From positions 3,127,001 to 3,191,000 of the forward strand of contig NZ_CP051183.1 of NCBI RefSeq assembly GCF_012295615.1: DNA of 64,000 nt, written 5' to 3'. The translations under genes were made by a program, and so were the position numbers. This DNA comes from Bermanella marisrubri. GTDB taxonomy: Bacteria > Pseudomonadota > Gammaproteobacteria > Pseudomonadales > Oceanobacteraceae. The notes below the pieces were generated by a model. The model saw nothing but the letters and a program-made list of their open reading frames with translations. It made no database searches and had not been told where the DNA came from. This document shows positions 9,467-19,365 of this stretch, in pieces. Within the stretch, counting starts at the first letter, position 1. Every line of letters starts with the position of its first letter.

Positions 9467-10153
9467 TCACTCAAAATAGGTACGCAATCCGTCCAACACC
9501 AAATGAGGTTCATGTATAACAGGTTTTTCAAAAAGCTGAATTAATAGAGGAGCAGCGCCGCCGGTCAACCAAACATTTGCCTCTGGTTGTAAAGCTTTGT
9601 GTTTCTCAATCCAGCTAACCACTAAATCTAATATGCCGTGATCGACACACATTTGTGTGTTTTCTCCCGGTGCTCGGCCAATTAACCAATCATCTTTCGC
9701 ATGCACACGACTAGTAGCACCTAATAAACTATCTTTCATCAACCCCAAACCCGGGCATATGTAACCACCCACATGACGACCAAACGCATCGACTATATCC
9801 ATGGTTAAAGCAGTACCCGCATCAATAATTAAGTGCGCATTATCTGGCTGCCGAGTCCAAGCCGCCAACATCGCGAGCCAGCGATCCACACCCATTTTAT
9901 GGGGATCTTCATAGCTATTGCTTAAGCCATTTTTACTCACTTGTGATTGCGCAAACTGTGCATTGGGACACTGCTGTTTGATCCATTGATTTTGCTGTTC
10001 ATGAACACTCGAAACCCACACTGTACTGACTTTATCCATGGCAATCATTTGCTGCGTGAGTGCTGCAGCAAAATCATCGCCACCCACCTCACCAGCTTCA
10101 TCTACTGTCCGCCATTTAATGCGAGTATTTCCTGCATCCAGCTCAAGCCTCAT
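9467..10153 (-). CDS. coaX: type III pantothenate kinase
   Basis: Phosphorylates pantothenate in the first step of coenzyme A synthesis. The 228 residues show the type III signatures: phosphate-binding DAGNTRIKW at the N-terminus, MGVDRWLAMLAAW (about 96-108), IDAGTALTMDIV and HVGGYICPG. The gene overlaps the end of birA by 11 bp, a conserved birA-coaX coupling in gammaproteobacteria. Confidence 0.95.
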   Translation of the reverse strand: MRLELDAGNTRIKWRTVDEAGEVGGDDFAAALTQQMIAMDKVSTVWVSSVHEQQNQWIKQQCPNAQFAQSQVSKNGLSNSYEDPHKMGVDRWLAMLAAWTRQPDNAHLIIDAGTALTMDIVDAFGRHVGGYICPGLGLMKDSLLGATSRVHAKDDWLIGRAPGENTQMCVDHGILDLVVSWIEKHKALQPEANVWLTGGAAPLLIQLFEKPVIHEPHLVLDGLRTYFE

Positions 10154-11135
10154 GATGCTTACCCTGACTTCTTAGAGTGACTTCACCGCCATTGTAAACT
10201 TGTAGCTGACCGTCAATCTCTAGCTGCAGCTCACCAATAGCATTCACACCGCGAGCAATCCCAGTTAGCTCAGAACTAGGCAGTATTAGGTTCACTTTAT
10301 GTCCATGTAATGCATCCGCCTCGTTCCAGTGTTGCTGTAAAGGAGAGAATCCATGCTGTGAAAATCCATTTAGAGTGTCCGACAAATCCATAAGCAGGGT
10401 AGCGGCCAGTTCATTTCTATCGAACTCAATACCTTGCTGCCTAAGACCCGTAGCAAGCTGATCAATATGAGCTAGATCTCGAGTCTGAATGTCCAAATTT
10501 AAACCTACACCAATCACAACTTGACACTGATCACTAACATCACCAGTGATCTCGATAAGGATGCCGCCAAGTTTGGCAAAAGTATCCGCGTCTTTGGCTA
10601 CAAGAATATCATTGGGCCACTTCAAACCATGACTCTCAAGACCATAGCGTTTTAGTGTATGGTAAATAGACAAGCCCACAGCAAGACTTAATCCTTGTAT
10701 GGCTGCAATGCCCTGCTCAAACGTCCACAACACAGAGAAATAAAGATTACGCGCGAATGGGCTTACCCACTGTCGACCTCGACGCCCACGGCCTTGGGTT
10801 TGCATTTCCGCAAAAATCAAGTGCCTTCCACCTGGCTGAGTCTCGGCAAGCCTCATCATGGCACTATTAGTTGAATCTAAACTTAACGCCAAATCGATGG
10901 AGTCAAAATAGTCTTGCGTGAGTCCATGCTGCTCAAGCTTGGAAAGCGACAGCAAACCCACAGGCTCGGGCAGACGATAACCCTTGCCTTTGACACTGTG
11001 CAGAGGAATATCTAAGGCCTCTAGTTTCTTGAGCTGCTTCCAGACAGCCGCTCGACTCACCCCTAGAGCCTCTCCAATTTCTTCCCCACTATGGAACTGA
11101 CCATCAGCCAAAATATCCAGCAGCGCTTGCTTCAT
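10143..11135 (-). CDS. birA: bifunctional biotin-protein ligase / biotin operon repressor
   Basis: Attaches biotin to acetyl-CoA carboxylase carrier protein and represses biotin genes. The 330 residues have an N-terminal winged helix (GEEIGEALGVSRAAVWKQLK, about 17-36), the ligase core with biotinyl-AMP loop GRGRRGRQW (about 117-125) and LKWPNDILV, and a C-terminal SH3-like domain. The presence of the DNA-binding domain supports the repressor role. Confidence 0.95.
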   Translation of the reverse strand: MKQALLDILADGQFHSGEEIGEALGVSRAAVWKQLKKLEALDIPLHSVKGKGYRLPEPVGLLSLSKLEQHGLTQDYFDSIDLALSLDSTNSAMMRLAETQPGGRHLIFAEMQTQGRGRRGRQWVSPFARNLYFSVLWTFEQGIAAIQGLSLAVGLSIYHTLKRYGLESHGLKWPNDILVAKDADTFAKLGGILIEITGDVSDQCQVVIGVGLNLDIQTRDLAHIDQLATGLRQQGIEFDRNELAATLLMDLSDTLNGFSQHGFSPLQQHWNEADALHGHKVNLILPSSELTGIARGVNAIGELQLEIDGQLQVYNGGEVTLRSQGKHHEA

Positions 11136-11170
11136 GCAATGATTCCCTAAAAAGTTACCGGAAAACTAAC

Positions 11171-11539
11171 CTATTCTTCCCAGTTATCCAACACTTCTTT
11201 GGCCGCTCGAAAGGCTTCTTGAGCTGTAGGAGCACCACAATACACAGCACTGTGCAGAAACACAGCCGCAATCTCCTGTTTACTCGCGCCATTACGCAAT
11301 GCGCCACGGGTATGCCCTTTTATCTCTGTCACCGCTTTTTGCGCCGTTAGCATCGCAAGGGTCACCAGGCTTCGGGTTTTGCGATCCAGGTCTTCGCGTT
11401 GCCATGTAGAGCCCCATGCATGTTCATTTATATAATCTTGCAATGGCGCAGTTAGCTCATCTACATTATTCAATGCTCGATCAACAAATTCATCGCCCAT
11501 AACCTCTCGGCGAATCTTCTCTCCAGTTTCCTTAGACAT
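11171..11539 (-). CDS. carboxymuconolactone decarboxylase-family protein
   Basis: 122 residues with the CMD fold signature: TRSLVTLAMLTAQKAVTEIK, then GHTRGALRNGASKQEIAAVF and HSAVYCGAPTAQEAF. The paired CxxC of AhpD peroxidases is absent, so it resembles PcaC-type enzymes rather than peroxidases. No other aromatic-degradation genes are nearby, so the substrate is unknown. It lies after the purA terminator and before birA, with its own short leader. Confidence 0.8.
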   Translation of the reverse strand: MSKETGEKIRREVMGDEFVDRALNNVDELTAPLQDYINEHAWGSTWQREDLDRKTRSLVTLAMLTAQKAVTEIKGHTRGALRNGASKQEIAAVFLHSAVYCGAPTAQEAFRAAKEVLDNWEE

Positions 11540-11578
11540 GACATCCTCGCTAGATGTTACTTATTTTCGAACAGATAC

Positions 11579-11604
11579 AAAAAAGCCCAGAATAATCTGG
11601 GCTT
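11579..11604 (-). terminator. Rho-independent terminator of purA
   Basis: On the minus strand AAGCCCAGA/TCTGGGCTT forms a 9-bp stem with a short TTAT-type loop, followed by six T. It begins 21 bp after the purA stop. Confidence 0.9.
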
Positions 11605-11624
11605 GAGTTTAATCCAAGTTTGAA

Positions 11625-12935
<1,311 letters not shown>

Positions 12936-12948
12936 CTAGCTATTACTT

Positions 12949-14115
12949 TTAAACGGTTTCAATAATCCACTGGCCATCTTTTTCGACCAGTTGCGAAGTG
13001 CAGCCATTAGCCGCCGGAGTGTCAGCATCGGACAGTCCACAAATGACGGTTTTACCGCTAGCACGCAGCTCCGTCACCACAGTCCAAGATGCACCTAGTG
13101 GTGCAAAAATAGTTTCTTCTGTGGTTTCTATTTGTTGTTCAATGAGGCGATTCCACTGCTTTAAATCACCGCTAAATCCTGTTGCACTGCGCGCTCTACC
13201 AAACACTGCACCGGTATCATCATAGCGACCACCCAAAGCCAATGCCTGGCCAAATCCCGGAGTATAAGCCGCGAAGACGATTCCAGTGTGGTAATCAAAA
13301 CCACGCAATTCAGCTAAATCTAAAAATAGACTTACGTTACTGTAGCGCGCCTGAATTGCTTCACAGATTTCTTTTAGATTATCCAATGAAGCCTGAACAT
13401 CAGCCACAGCATTCAATGATTGCGCACGCTCTAGCACGTCTAAGCCGCCGTTTAATTCTAATAAATCCAAGAAGGCTTGCTTTAAAGCACCATCCTGAAC
13501 TCGCTCGTCAATCATGGTGCGATATTCAGTAACAGACTTTGTATTCAAGTGCTCAAATAATTGCGCATTCAATGCATCATCAAAATCCGCTTTGGCAACC
13601 AATGCCTGATAAATACCTACATGACCGAGATCGATGTGAATATTCTTAATACCCACTGACTGCAAACTTTCAATCAGCAAACTAAGAGTTTCAATATCTG
13701 CTTGACTACCCGCTTCACCAAACAATTCGGCGCCAATTTGCATTGGCGCGCGGCTGCTGATCAAGGATTCTGCACGGGTATGCAATACCTGACCGCAATA
13801 ACACAAACGATTAATGCCTTCTTTAGGCCAACTATGGGCATCAATGCGAGCAACTTGAGGGGTGATATCTGCACTTAAACCCATCATTCGACCCGTTAAT
13901 TGGTCTGTCACCTTGAAGGTTTGCAGATTTAGGTCTTTACCAACACCTGTTAGTAAAGATTCTAGAAATTCCAGTTGAGGCGGTACGACTAACTCATAAC
14001 CCCAGCGATGAAACGTATCTAGTAGGGTGCGTCGGGTTGTTTCTAACTTGTTCGCCTCGGGAGGCAAGAGTTCTTCGATACCGTCGGGCAGCAACCAGCG
14101 GTCGGCCTGGTTCAT
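12949..14115 (-). CDS. hisZ: ATP phosphoribosyltransferase regulatory subunit
   Basis: Histidyl-tRNA synthetase paralogue that activates the short-form HisG in histidine synthesis. The 388 residues are too short for HisS and lack its anticodon-binding domain. Class II core segments (YELVVPPQLEFLESLL; LRGFDYHTGIVFAAY) are retained. The partner hisG is not in this window. Placement beside purA is standard in gammaproteobacteria. Confidence 0.95.
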   Translation of the reverse strand: MNQADRWLLPDGIEELLPPEANKLETTRRTLLDTFHRWGYELVVPPQLEFLESLLTGVGKDLNLQTFKVTDQLTGRMMGLSADITPQVARIDAHSWPKEGINRLCYCGQVLHTRAESLISSRAPMQIGAELFGEAGSQADIETLSLLIESLQSVGIKNIHIDLGHVGIYQALVAKADFDDALNAQLFEHLNTKSVTEYRTMIDERVQDGALKQAFLDLLELNGGLDVLERAQSLNAVADVQASLDNLKEICEAIQARYSNVSLFLDLAELRGFDYHTGIVFAAYTPGFGQALALGGRYDDTGAVFGRARSATGFSGDLKQWNRLIEQQIETTEETIFAPLGASWTVVTELRASGKTVICGLSDADTPAANGCTSQLVEKDGQWIIETV

Positions 14116-14126
14116 AGTTTTGTCTC

Positions 14127-14324
14127 TTACGTCACTAAATATAGAAGTCCTAACCCGATTAACATGCTGATCAGCCCAATGATTCGCATTGTACGATCAT
14201 CCATCATAGCCATTTGAGCCACTAAACGGCGCCAGCGGCTGGGATAGAGGAATGGCACTATGCCTTCAATCACAAGTACAAGACTGAGCGCGATCCATAA
14301 ATGTTGCCAAAAAGGGCTGTCCAT
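14127..14324 (-). CDS. DUF2065 (YjeT-like) small membrane protein
   Basis: 65 residues from the ATG at 14324 (MDSPFWQHLWIALSLVLVIE). There are two hydrophobic segments (about 8-28 and 45-64) around a PSRWRRLVAQMAMMDDRTMR connector, typical of DUF2065 proteins encoded between hflC and purA. Function unknown. It is 11 bp upstream of hisZ, so probably co-transcribed, but a terminator-like hairpin stands only about 28 bases before its ATG. Confidence 0.85.
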   Translation of the reverse strand: MDSPFWQHLWIALSLVLVIEGIVPFLYPSRWRRLVAQMAMMDDRTMRIIGLISMLIGLGLLYLVT

Positions 14325-14352
14325 ACAGATCCACAGAGTTAGGTGATTACAC

Positions 14353-14391
14353 AAAAAAACCGGGGTGAGGGGTAGCCCTTCAGCCCGGTTT
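14353..14391 (-). terminator. terminator-like hairpin just upstream of the DUF2065 start
   Basis: On the minus strand AAACCGGG pairs with CCCGGTTT around an inner GGG/CCC-type stem, followed by seven T. It is 60 bp beyond the hflC terminator and about 28 bases ahead of the next start codon. A possible promoter (TTGGGA, 18 bp, TAAAAT) lies immediately upstream, so it may act as an attenuator of DUF2065-hisZ-purA. Confidence 0.65.
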
Positions 14392-14450
14392 CGCGGATTT
14401 TACACGTTTTTCGTCAGAATCCCAATAGCCGAAAATTCTCGGTAACCAAT

Positions 14451-14482
14451 AAAAAAGCCGCCTCAGTATTCTGAGACGGCTT
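14451..14482 (-). terminator. Rho-independent terminator of hflC
   Basis: On the minus strand AAGCCGTCTCAG pairs with CTGAGGCGGCTT (one G-T pair) around AATA, followed by a T run. It lies 33 bp after the hflC stop and closes the hfq-hflX-hflK-hflC unit. Confidence 0.9.
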
Positions 14483-14514
14483 CTATTCGATAACGCGAGA
14501 AATGAGTTACTGGC

Positions 14515-15387
14515 TTATTTGCCGCGTGTATCCTTCATATACTTGAAAAAATCACTGTCAGGCTTAAGCAGTAACACATCGCTCTCATCATTGAAGGTTT
14601 CTTCATAGGCCTTCAAAGAACGAACAAACGCATAGAACTCAGGGTCACGATTGAATGCTTTTGAATAGATAGCTGCTGCCTTAGCATCACCTTCACCGCG
14701 AATTTTCTCGGCTTCTCGATAAGCATCGGCTTCAAGCACAGTCTTTTGACGGTCCGCGTCTGCGCGAATACCTTCGGCTAACTCTTTACCTTGTGAACGC
14801 AGTTCACGAGCTTCTCGCTCACGCTCAGCACTCATACGACGGTAAACATTTTGCAATAACTCGTCTGGTAGATCGATACCCTTGACACGAATGTCGCGGA
14901 TCTCAATACCGTACTGAGCCTTTGCTTGTTCGTTTAGATTTTCCGTAAGCTTTGCCATTAGCTCATCACGCTCACCAGAAACCACTTCTTGTACGGTCCG
15001 GTTAGCAACTTCGGCACGCAAGCCGTCGTTCACCAAGTTGCCCAATAAGCTGGACGCACGGAAGCGATCACCATTAGTGGCTTTATAGAACGAATCGACT
15101 GAACTAATACGCCATTTTACAAAGCTATCTACGACTAGGAATTTTTTACCCGCAGTCAAGAAACGCTCTGGACGCGTGTCCAAGGTGAGTAGACGTCCAT
15201 CAAACTTGCGTACTTTATCCATAACCGGCACTTTTACATGAATACCAGGTTCGATATTACTTTCAATAACGTTACCAAAGCGCAGTTTAATAGCACGCTC
15301 AGTCTCTTTAACGATAAAGACGCTATTTAGAACAATAATGACAGCGATCAGGCCAACAACGCCCAATACTAAGTTTCTAGGATTCAT
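14515..15387 (-). CDS. hflC: FtsH modulator, SPFH protein HflC
   Basis: Forms with HflK a periplasm-facing SPFH cage around the FtsH protease. The 290 residues start with one membrane anchor (about 6-26, VLGVVGLIAVIIVLNSVFIV), then the SPFH domain (ETERAIKLRFGNV, GIHVKVPVMDKVRKFD) and a long helical tail (RRMSAEREREARELRSQGKE). Its ATG overlaps the hflK stop by one base (TAATG), matching the paired stoichiometry of the complex. Confidence 0.97.
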   Translation of the reverse strand: MNPRNLVLGVVGLIAVIIVLNSVFIVKETERAIKLRFGNVIESNIEPGIHVKVPVMDKVRKFDGRLLTLDTRPERFLTAGKKFLVVDSFVKWRISSVDSFYKATNGDRFRASSLLGNLVNDGLRAEVANRTVQEVVSGERDELMAKLTENLNEQAKAQYGIEIRDIRVKGIDLPDELLQNVYRRMSAEREREARELRSQGKELAEGIRADADRQKTVLEADAYREAEKIRGEGDAKAAAIYSKAFNRDPEFYAFVRSLKAYEETFNDESDVLLLKPDSDFFKYMKDTRGK

Positions 15388-16544
15388 TAGCGGCCTCCTC
15401 GTGAGCTATTGTTTTGACGAGCGCGAAGCTCTTCTACAACACGGTTGGTCAGATCATTGATATTCATTGATCCCGACTCCACCTCACTAGCCGATTGGCG
15501 ACTGCGCTCCATAATCTTGTCCAGAGGCAAGTACATCATATTGTTGCCACCTTCTACGTCGACAAGTACTTTGCTTGCGTTCTTGTACACATTACCAATG
15601 GCATCTAGGTATAAACGCTCACGTGTAACCTGTGGCGCTTTGCGATACTCGTTATAAAGCTTAACAAAACGATCTGCTTCACCCTCTGCACGAGAAACGA
15701 CGCGAGAACGGTAAGCACTTGCTTCTTCAAGCATACGCTGAGCTTTACCACGGGCTTCTGGAATTACCGTATTGGCGTAAGCTTCTGCTTCACTAGTGAA
15801 ACGTTCTTTATCTTGCTTGGCGTTGATTACGTCATCGAATGCTGCCTGCAACTGTGATGGCGCTGAGGCTTCTTTGATGTTGACTCGATCTACATAAATA
15901 CCTGTGCTGTAATTTTCTAGGTAGTTCTGTAGACGGGTTAAAACGCTATCCGCTAGGAAAGCACGACCACTAGTTAAGATTGGATCCATGTTGGTTGAAC
16001 CGACTTCATGACGCAATGCCGATTCTGCAGCGTGCTCTAACGTGCGCACAGGGTCTTCAATGCGTAGACTGAAGGCTACAGGATCAGCCACTCGGTACTG
16101 AACATTCATAGCCACTTCCACAACATTTTCATCCTGAGTCAGCATCAATTCTTTAGATTCAGAGTTACGAACGCTAGTGACGTTAACTTGTTGAACACTT
16201 TCAACAAAAGGAATAACGAACTGCAAACCTGGCTCCAGAGTACGATCATACTTACCTAGAGTTAGCACAACGCCACGCTGCTGTTCGTCGATGGTATAAA
16301 CCGAGTTGTAGATTAATACACCCACCAATACCAAGATAATGAGACCAAAAATACCGCCGTTGCCGCTACCGGATTTACCGCTGCCGCCATCTGGTTTTTT
16401 GCCGCCACCAAACATGCCGTTGAGTTTATCCATCAGCTGTTTTAGTGCCTCATCTAAATCGGGTGGCTGATTACCGCCGCCACGATTGTTGTTGCCCCAC
16501 GGGTCTTTACCGTTGTTGCCGCCACCCGGCTCATTCCAAGCCAT
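15387..16544 (-). CDS. hflK: FtsH modulator, SPFH protein HflK
   Basis: Partner of HflC. 385 residues from the ATG at 16544 (MAWNEPGGGNNGKDPWGNNN), the classic HflK N-terminus; a GTG two codons upstream is less likely. A Gly-rich cytoplasmic tail (1-65) precedes a membrane segment (about 68-88) and the SPFH domain (DEQQRGVVLTLGKYDRTLEP). A helical region and a short disordered C-terminus follow. It is 84 bp after hflX. Confidence 0.97.
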   Translation of the reverse strand: MAWNEPGGGNNGKDPWGNNNRGGGNQPPDLDEALKQLMDKLNGMFGGGKKPDGGSGKSGSGNGGIFGLIILVLVGVLIYNSVYTIDEQQRGVVLTLGKYDRTLEPGLQFVIPFVESVQQVNVTSVRNSESKELMLTQDENVVEVAMNVQYRVADPVAFSLRIEDPVRTLEHAAESALRHEVGSTNMDPILTSGRAFLADSVLTRLQNYLENYSTGIYVDRVNIKEASAPSQLQAAFDDVINAKQDKERFTSEAEAYANTVIPEARGKAQRMLEEASAYRSRVVSRAEGEADRFVKLYNEYRKAPQVTRERLYLDAIGNVYKNASKVLVDVEGGNNMMYLPLDKIMERSRQSASEVESGSMNINDLTNRVVEELRARQNNSSRGGR

Positions 16545-16627
16545 AAGCACTCCATTTCTAAGTTAGACTATACAAATGTTTCTGAATCATACCGCTATGC
16601 TTTTACGATAGCGATACGTGAATAGAT

Positions 16628-17938
16628 TTAAAGCTGCCAAAATTCTTTTTCCTGAGGGATAAAGCGCTCCAGGGGTATACCGACTTTGGCTAGCATCTGT
16701 TGAAAATCGTCTTGTTCAATGCGCACATCCAACATCATGTGACCATTTTCAGTAAATTCCTCATGCAATACCGCGCCATGATCATACAGCAATGCTCTTA
16801 ACTGTGATTCTTGCGGTGTTAATTCTATCGTTTGTTCGAACAAGGTTTGCGATAAAAGTTCGCCGATGGCCTGGCGAATCAACTCCAGACCTTGGCTATC
16901 TTTCGCGCTTGCCCAAACCCGCCATGGCAAGCCTTGATCATCTCGATCGATTCGCGGCTTCTGTCCCGGCAGTAAATCAATCTTATTGAATACTTGCAGC
17001 GTCGGTCGGTCCAAAGCTTCAATTTCATCCAATACGATTTCGACTTGTTCCATATTAAGCTGACGATCTTCGTCGGCACTATCAATAACATGAAGCAACA
17101 AGTCAGCCTCTTGAGTTTCTTGCAATGTCGCCTTAAATGCTTCAACTAACTTATGTGGCAAGTGGCGAATAAAACCTACTGTATCCACCAAGACCACTTC
17201 ACCTAAACCTTGAATAGGAATACGTCTCAGGGTTGGATCCAAGGTAGCAAACAACTGATCTGCAGCGTATACCTTGGCTTCGGTTAAAGCATTGAACAAA
17301 GTTGACTTACCTGCATTGGTATAACCCACAAGAGAAACACTGGGTGTTGAAGAGCGCTTGCGGGCCCGACGGCCTTGCTCTCGCTGAGTTTGAACCTTGG
17401 CTAAGCGTTTGTGGATAAGCTTAATTCGATCTCGCAACAGACGACGGTCAGTCTCAAGCTGGGTTTCACCTGGACCACGTAAACCAATACCCCCTTTTTG
17501 GCGCTCCAAGTGAGTCCAACCACGAATCAGGCGAGTGCTTTGGTGTTGAAGTTGAGCCAACTCTACTTGCAACTTACCTTCATGTGTTCGAGCACGCTGG
17601 GCGAAAATATCCAATATCAACCCTGTACGATCTAACACACGGCATTTCAGCGCATGTTCAAGATTACGTTCTTGGCTGGGAGATAATTGATGATTGAAGA
17701 TAACAAGCTCTGCCTCGCAGAACTCAATCGCGTCACTGACTTCTTCTACTTTACCGCGACCGATAAATGTTTTGGCGTCAGGCGCACTGCGAGTACCCGT
17801 AATCAAAGCCAGTGGCGCACCACCCGCACTACGAACTAACTCTTCAAACTCGGCCGGGTCTTCTTTGTCGTCGCCTTCAGGGAAATCGATATGAACCAGT
17901 ACTGCACCTTCTCCGGTGTCGGGTCGGTCAAAAAACAA
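16628..17938 (-). CDS. hflX: ribosome-associated GTPase HflX
   Basis: Ribosome-splitting GTPase of the Obg-HflX class, active in heat and other stress. The 436 residues have an N-terminal HflX domain (TRSAPDAKTFIGRGKVEEV), a coiled linker and the catalytic GGXGXRGPGETQLE motif region (IGLRGPGETQLETDRRLLRD). The G domain follows: GYTNAGKST (G1), DTVGFIRHLPH (G3), NKID (G4). It lies downstream of hfq as in E. coli. Confidence 0.97.
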   Translation of the reverse strand: MFFDRPDTGEGAVLVHIDFPEGDDKEDPAEFEELVRSAGGAPLALITGTRSAPDAKTFIGRGKVEEVSDAIEFCEAELVIFNHQLSPSQERNLEHALKCRVLDRTGLILDIFAQRARTHEGKLQVELAQLQHQSTRLIRGWTHLERQKGGIGLRGPGETQLETDRRLLRDRIKLIHKRLAKVQTQREQGRRARKRSSTPSVSLVGYTNAGKSTLFNALTEAKVYAADQLFATLDPTLRRIPIQGLGEVVLVDTVGFIRHLPHKLVEAFKATLQETQEADLLLHVIDSADEDRQLNMEQVEIVLDEIEALDRPTLQVFNKIDLLPGQKPRIDRDDQGLPWRVWASAKDSQGLELIRQAIGELLSQTLFEQTIELTPQESQLRALLYDHGAVLHEEFTENGHMMLDVRIEQDDFQQMLAKVGIPLERFIPQEKEFWQL

Positions 17939-17960
17939 CGGCTACCTCGGGTATGAATGA

Positions 17961-17979
17961 AAGGGCCAAGACAGCCCTT
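17961..17979 (-). terminator. weak hairpin after hfq
   Basis: AAGGGC/GCCCTT (6 bp, loop 7) followed by a broken T tract, in the 59-bp hfq-hflX gap. It may allow partial termination so that hfq is expressed above hflX. Modest evidence. Confidence 0.35.
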
Positions 17980-17997
17980 CACTTATTCGAATGGAAA

Positions 17998-18243
17998 TTA
18001 CTCTGCGCTGTCGTCGTCTTTTTCAGGCGGCGCCAAACGCACATTGCGAGATGGCACCACGGTAGAAATCGCGTGCTTATACACCATCTGGCTTACGGTA
18101 TTTTTCAAAACAATCACAAACTGATCAAAAGACTCAATATGTCCTTGCAGCTTGATACCATTAACTAAAAAGATCGACACTGAAATACGCTCTTTGCGCA
18201 GCGCGTTCAAATAAGGGTCTTGTAGGGAGTGCCCTTTTGACAT
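17998..18243 (-). CDS. hfq: RNA chaperone Hfq
   Basis: Hexameric Sm-like chaperone for sRNA-mRNA pairing. 81 residues from the ATG at 18243 ([20 protein letters not shown]), which has an AGGAG-type site upstream. The frame is open 16 codons further but without family similarity. The Sm1 core ([20 protein letters not shown]) and Sm2 motif ([12 protein letters not shown]) are intact, with a short acidic tail. It follows miaA as in E. coli. Confidence 0.98.
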   Translation of the reverse strand: MSKGHSLQDPYLNALRKERISVSIFLVNGIKLQGHIESFDQFVIVLKNTVSQMVYKHAISTVVPSRNVRLAPPEKDDDSAE

Positions 18244-18408
18244 TATTTTTATCTCCTGTGAATTTGAGCGTTCCGCCCATGCCCTATGCACTTAAGCGCG
18301 GACTATGCCATAACTATGGTATTAGATTCCAGTCTTTTCAAGGTTTAAGCGCTTGGAACAGGCTGATTTAGCGCATTCTGATCATTTTGCTTGTCAAACA
18401 TCGCGCGA

Positions 18409-19365
18409 TTACTCTAGTTCGATACCTTTTGTACGCAAATGTTTCGCAGCGCTCTGCAATAAAGCAGGATCAAATGTATCCAGCCAGTGAATATCTTGCC
18501 AGCCGCGCAACCAAGTCAGTTGACGCTTTGCCAATTGACGCGTTGCTATAATACCACGCTCAATCATCTCATCGTGGCTTATTTTACCCTCAATGAAATC
18601 CCACATTTGTCGATATCCAACAGCGCGAATCGACGGTAAATCTGGATTTAAATCGCCACGCGCATAAAGTGCACGAACTTCTTCTTCAAACCCTTGCTCA
18701 ACCATTTGTTGAAAACGTAATGCAATGCGTTCGTGTAAGTCCTTACGGTCGGTGGGTGCAATGGCAAACTGCAACCAATCATATTCTGACTCCGGATTTT
18801 CTTGCTCTGCCCAATGCTGAGTAAGAGTTTTACCTGTGATTAAATACACTTCGTAAGCACGCTGAACGCGTTGTGGGTCATTGGGATTTAAACGCTGGGC
18901 AGATTCTGGATCCACCTCTTTGAGCAAATCATGAATATATTGTTTACCGTGTTTTACTACTAGCTCCTCGATATGAGCACGCACTTTTTCATCCGCATTA
19001 GGCAAGTCTGCACTGCCCTCCATAAGGAACTTAAAGTACAGCATGGTCCCGCCCACTAAAACCGGAATCTTTCCTTTTGCCGTAATGTCCCGCATTAATG
19101 CTATCGCATCTTCGCGAAAATCAGCGGCACTATATGGTTCAGAAGGATCTCGAATGTCAATTAGATGATGTGGATAACGGGCTTGCTCATCAGCGCTGGG
19201 CTTTGCCGAACCAATATCCATTCCGCGATAAACCAATGCACTGTCGACACTGATTAATTCGCAATCGAGGTGATCATAAATCTCACATGCTAACGCTGTT
19301 TTGCCCGAAGCAGTTGGCCCCATAATACAAATAGCCAAAGGTTTGTTGGTCGATATTGCTGTCAC
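18409..19365 (-). CDS. miaA: tRNA dimethylallyltransferase
   Basis: Adds the isopentenyl group to A37 of tRNAs reading UNN codons. 318 residues. The start is GTG at 19365, overlapping the mutL TAG stop by one base; the next ATG lies inside the P-loop. Motifs: [11 protein letters not shown] (P-loop), [19 protein letters not shown], and the [13 protein letters not shown] tRNA-binding segment. It forms the mutL-miaA-hfq order of E. coli. Confidence 0.97.
   Translation of the reverse strand: MTAISTNKPLAICIMGPTASGKTALACEIYDHLDCELISVDSALVYRGMDIGSAKPSADEQARYPHHLIDIRDPSEPYSAADFREDAIALMRDITAKGKIPVLVGGTMLYFKFLMEGSADLPNADEKVRAHIEELVVKHGKQYIHDLLKEVDPESAQRLNPNDPQRVQRAYEVYLITGKTLTQHWAEQENPESEYDWLQFAIAPTDRKDLHERIALRFQQMVEQGFEEEVRALYARGDLNPDLPSIRAVGYRQMWDFIEGKISHDEMIERGIIATRQLAKRQLTWLRGWQDIHWLDTFDPALLQSAAKHLRTKGIELE

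Noticed and set aside
12949..14115. Histidyl-tRNA synthetase
   Set aside because: Too short, no anticodon-binding domain, and located beside purA, which together indicate HisZ.
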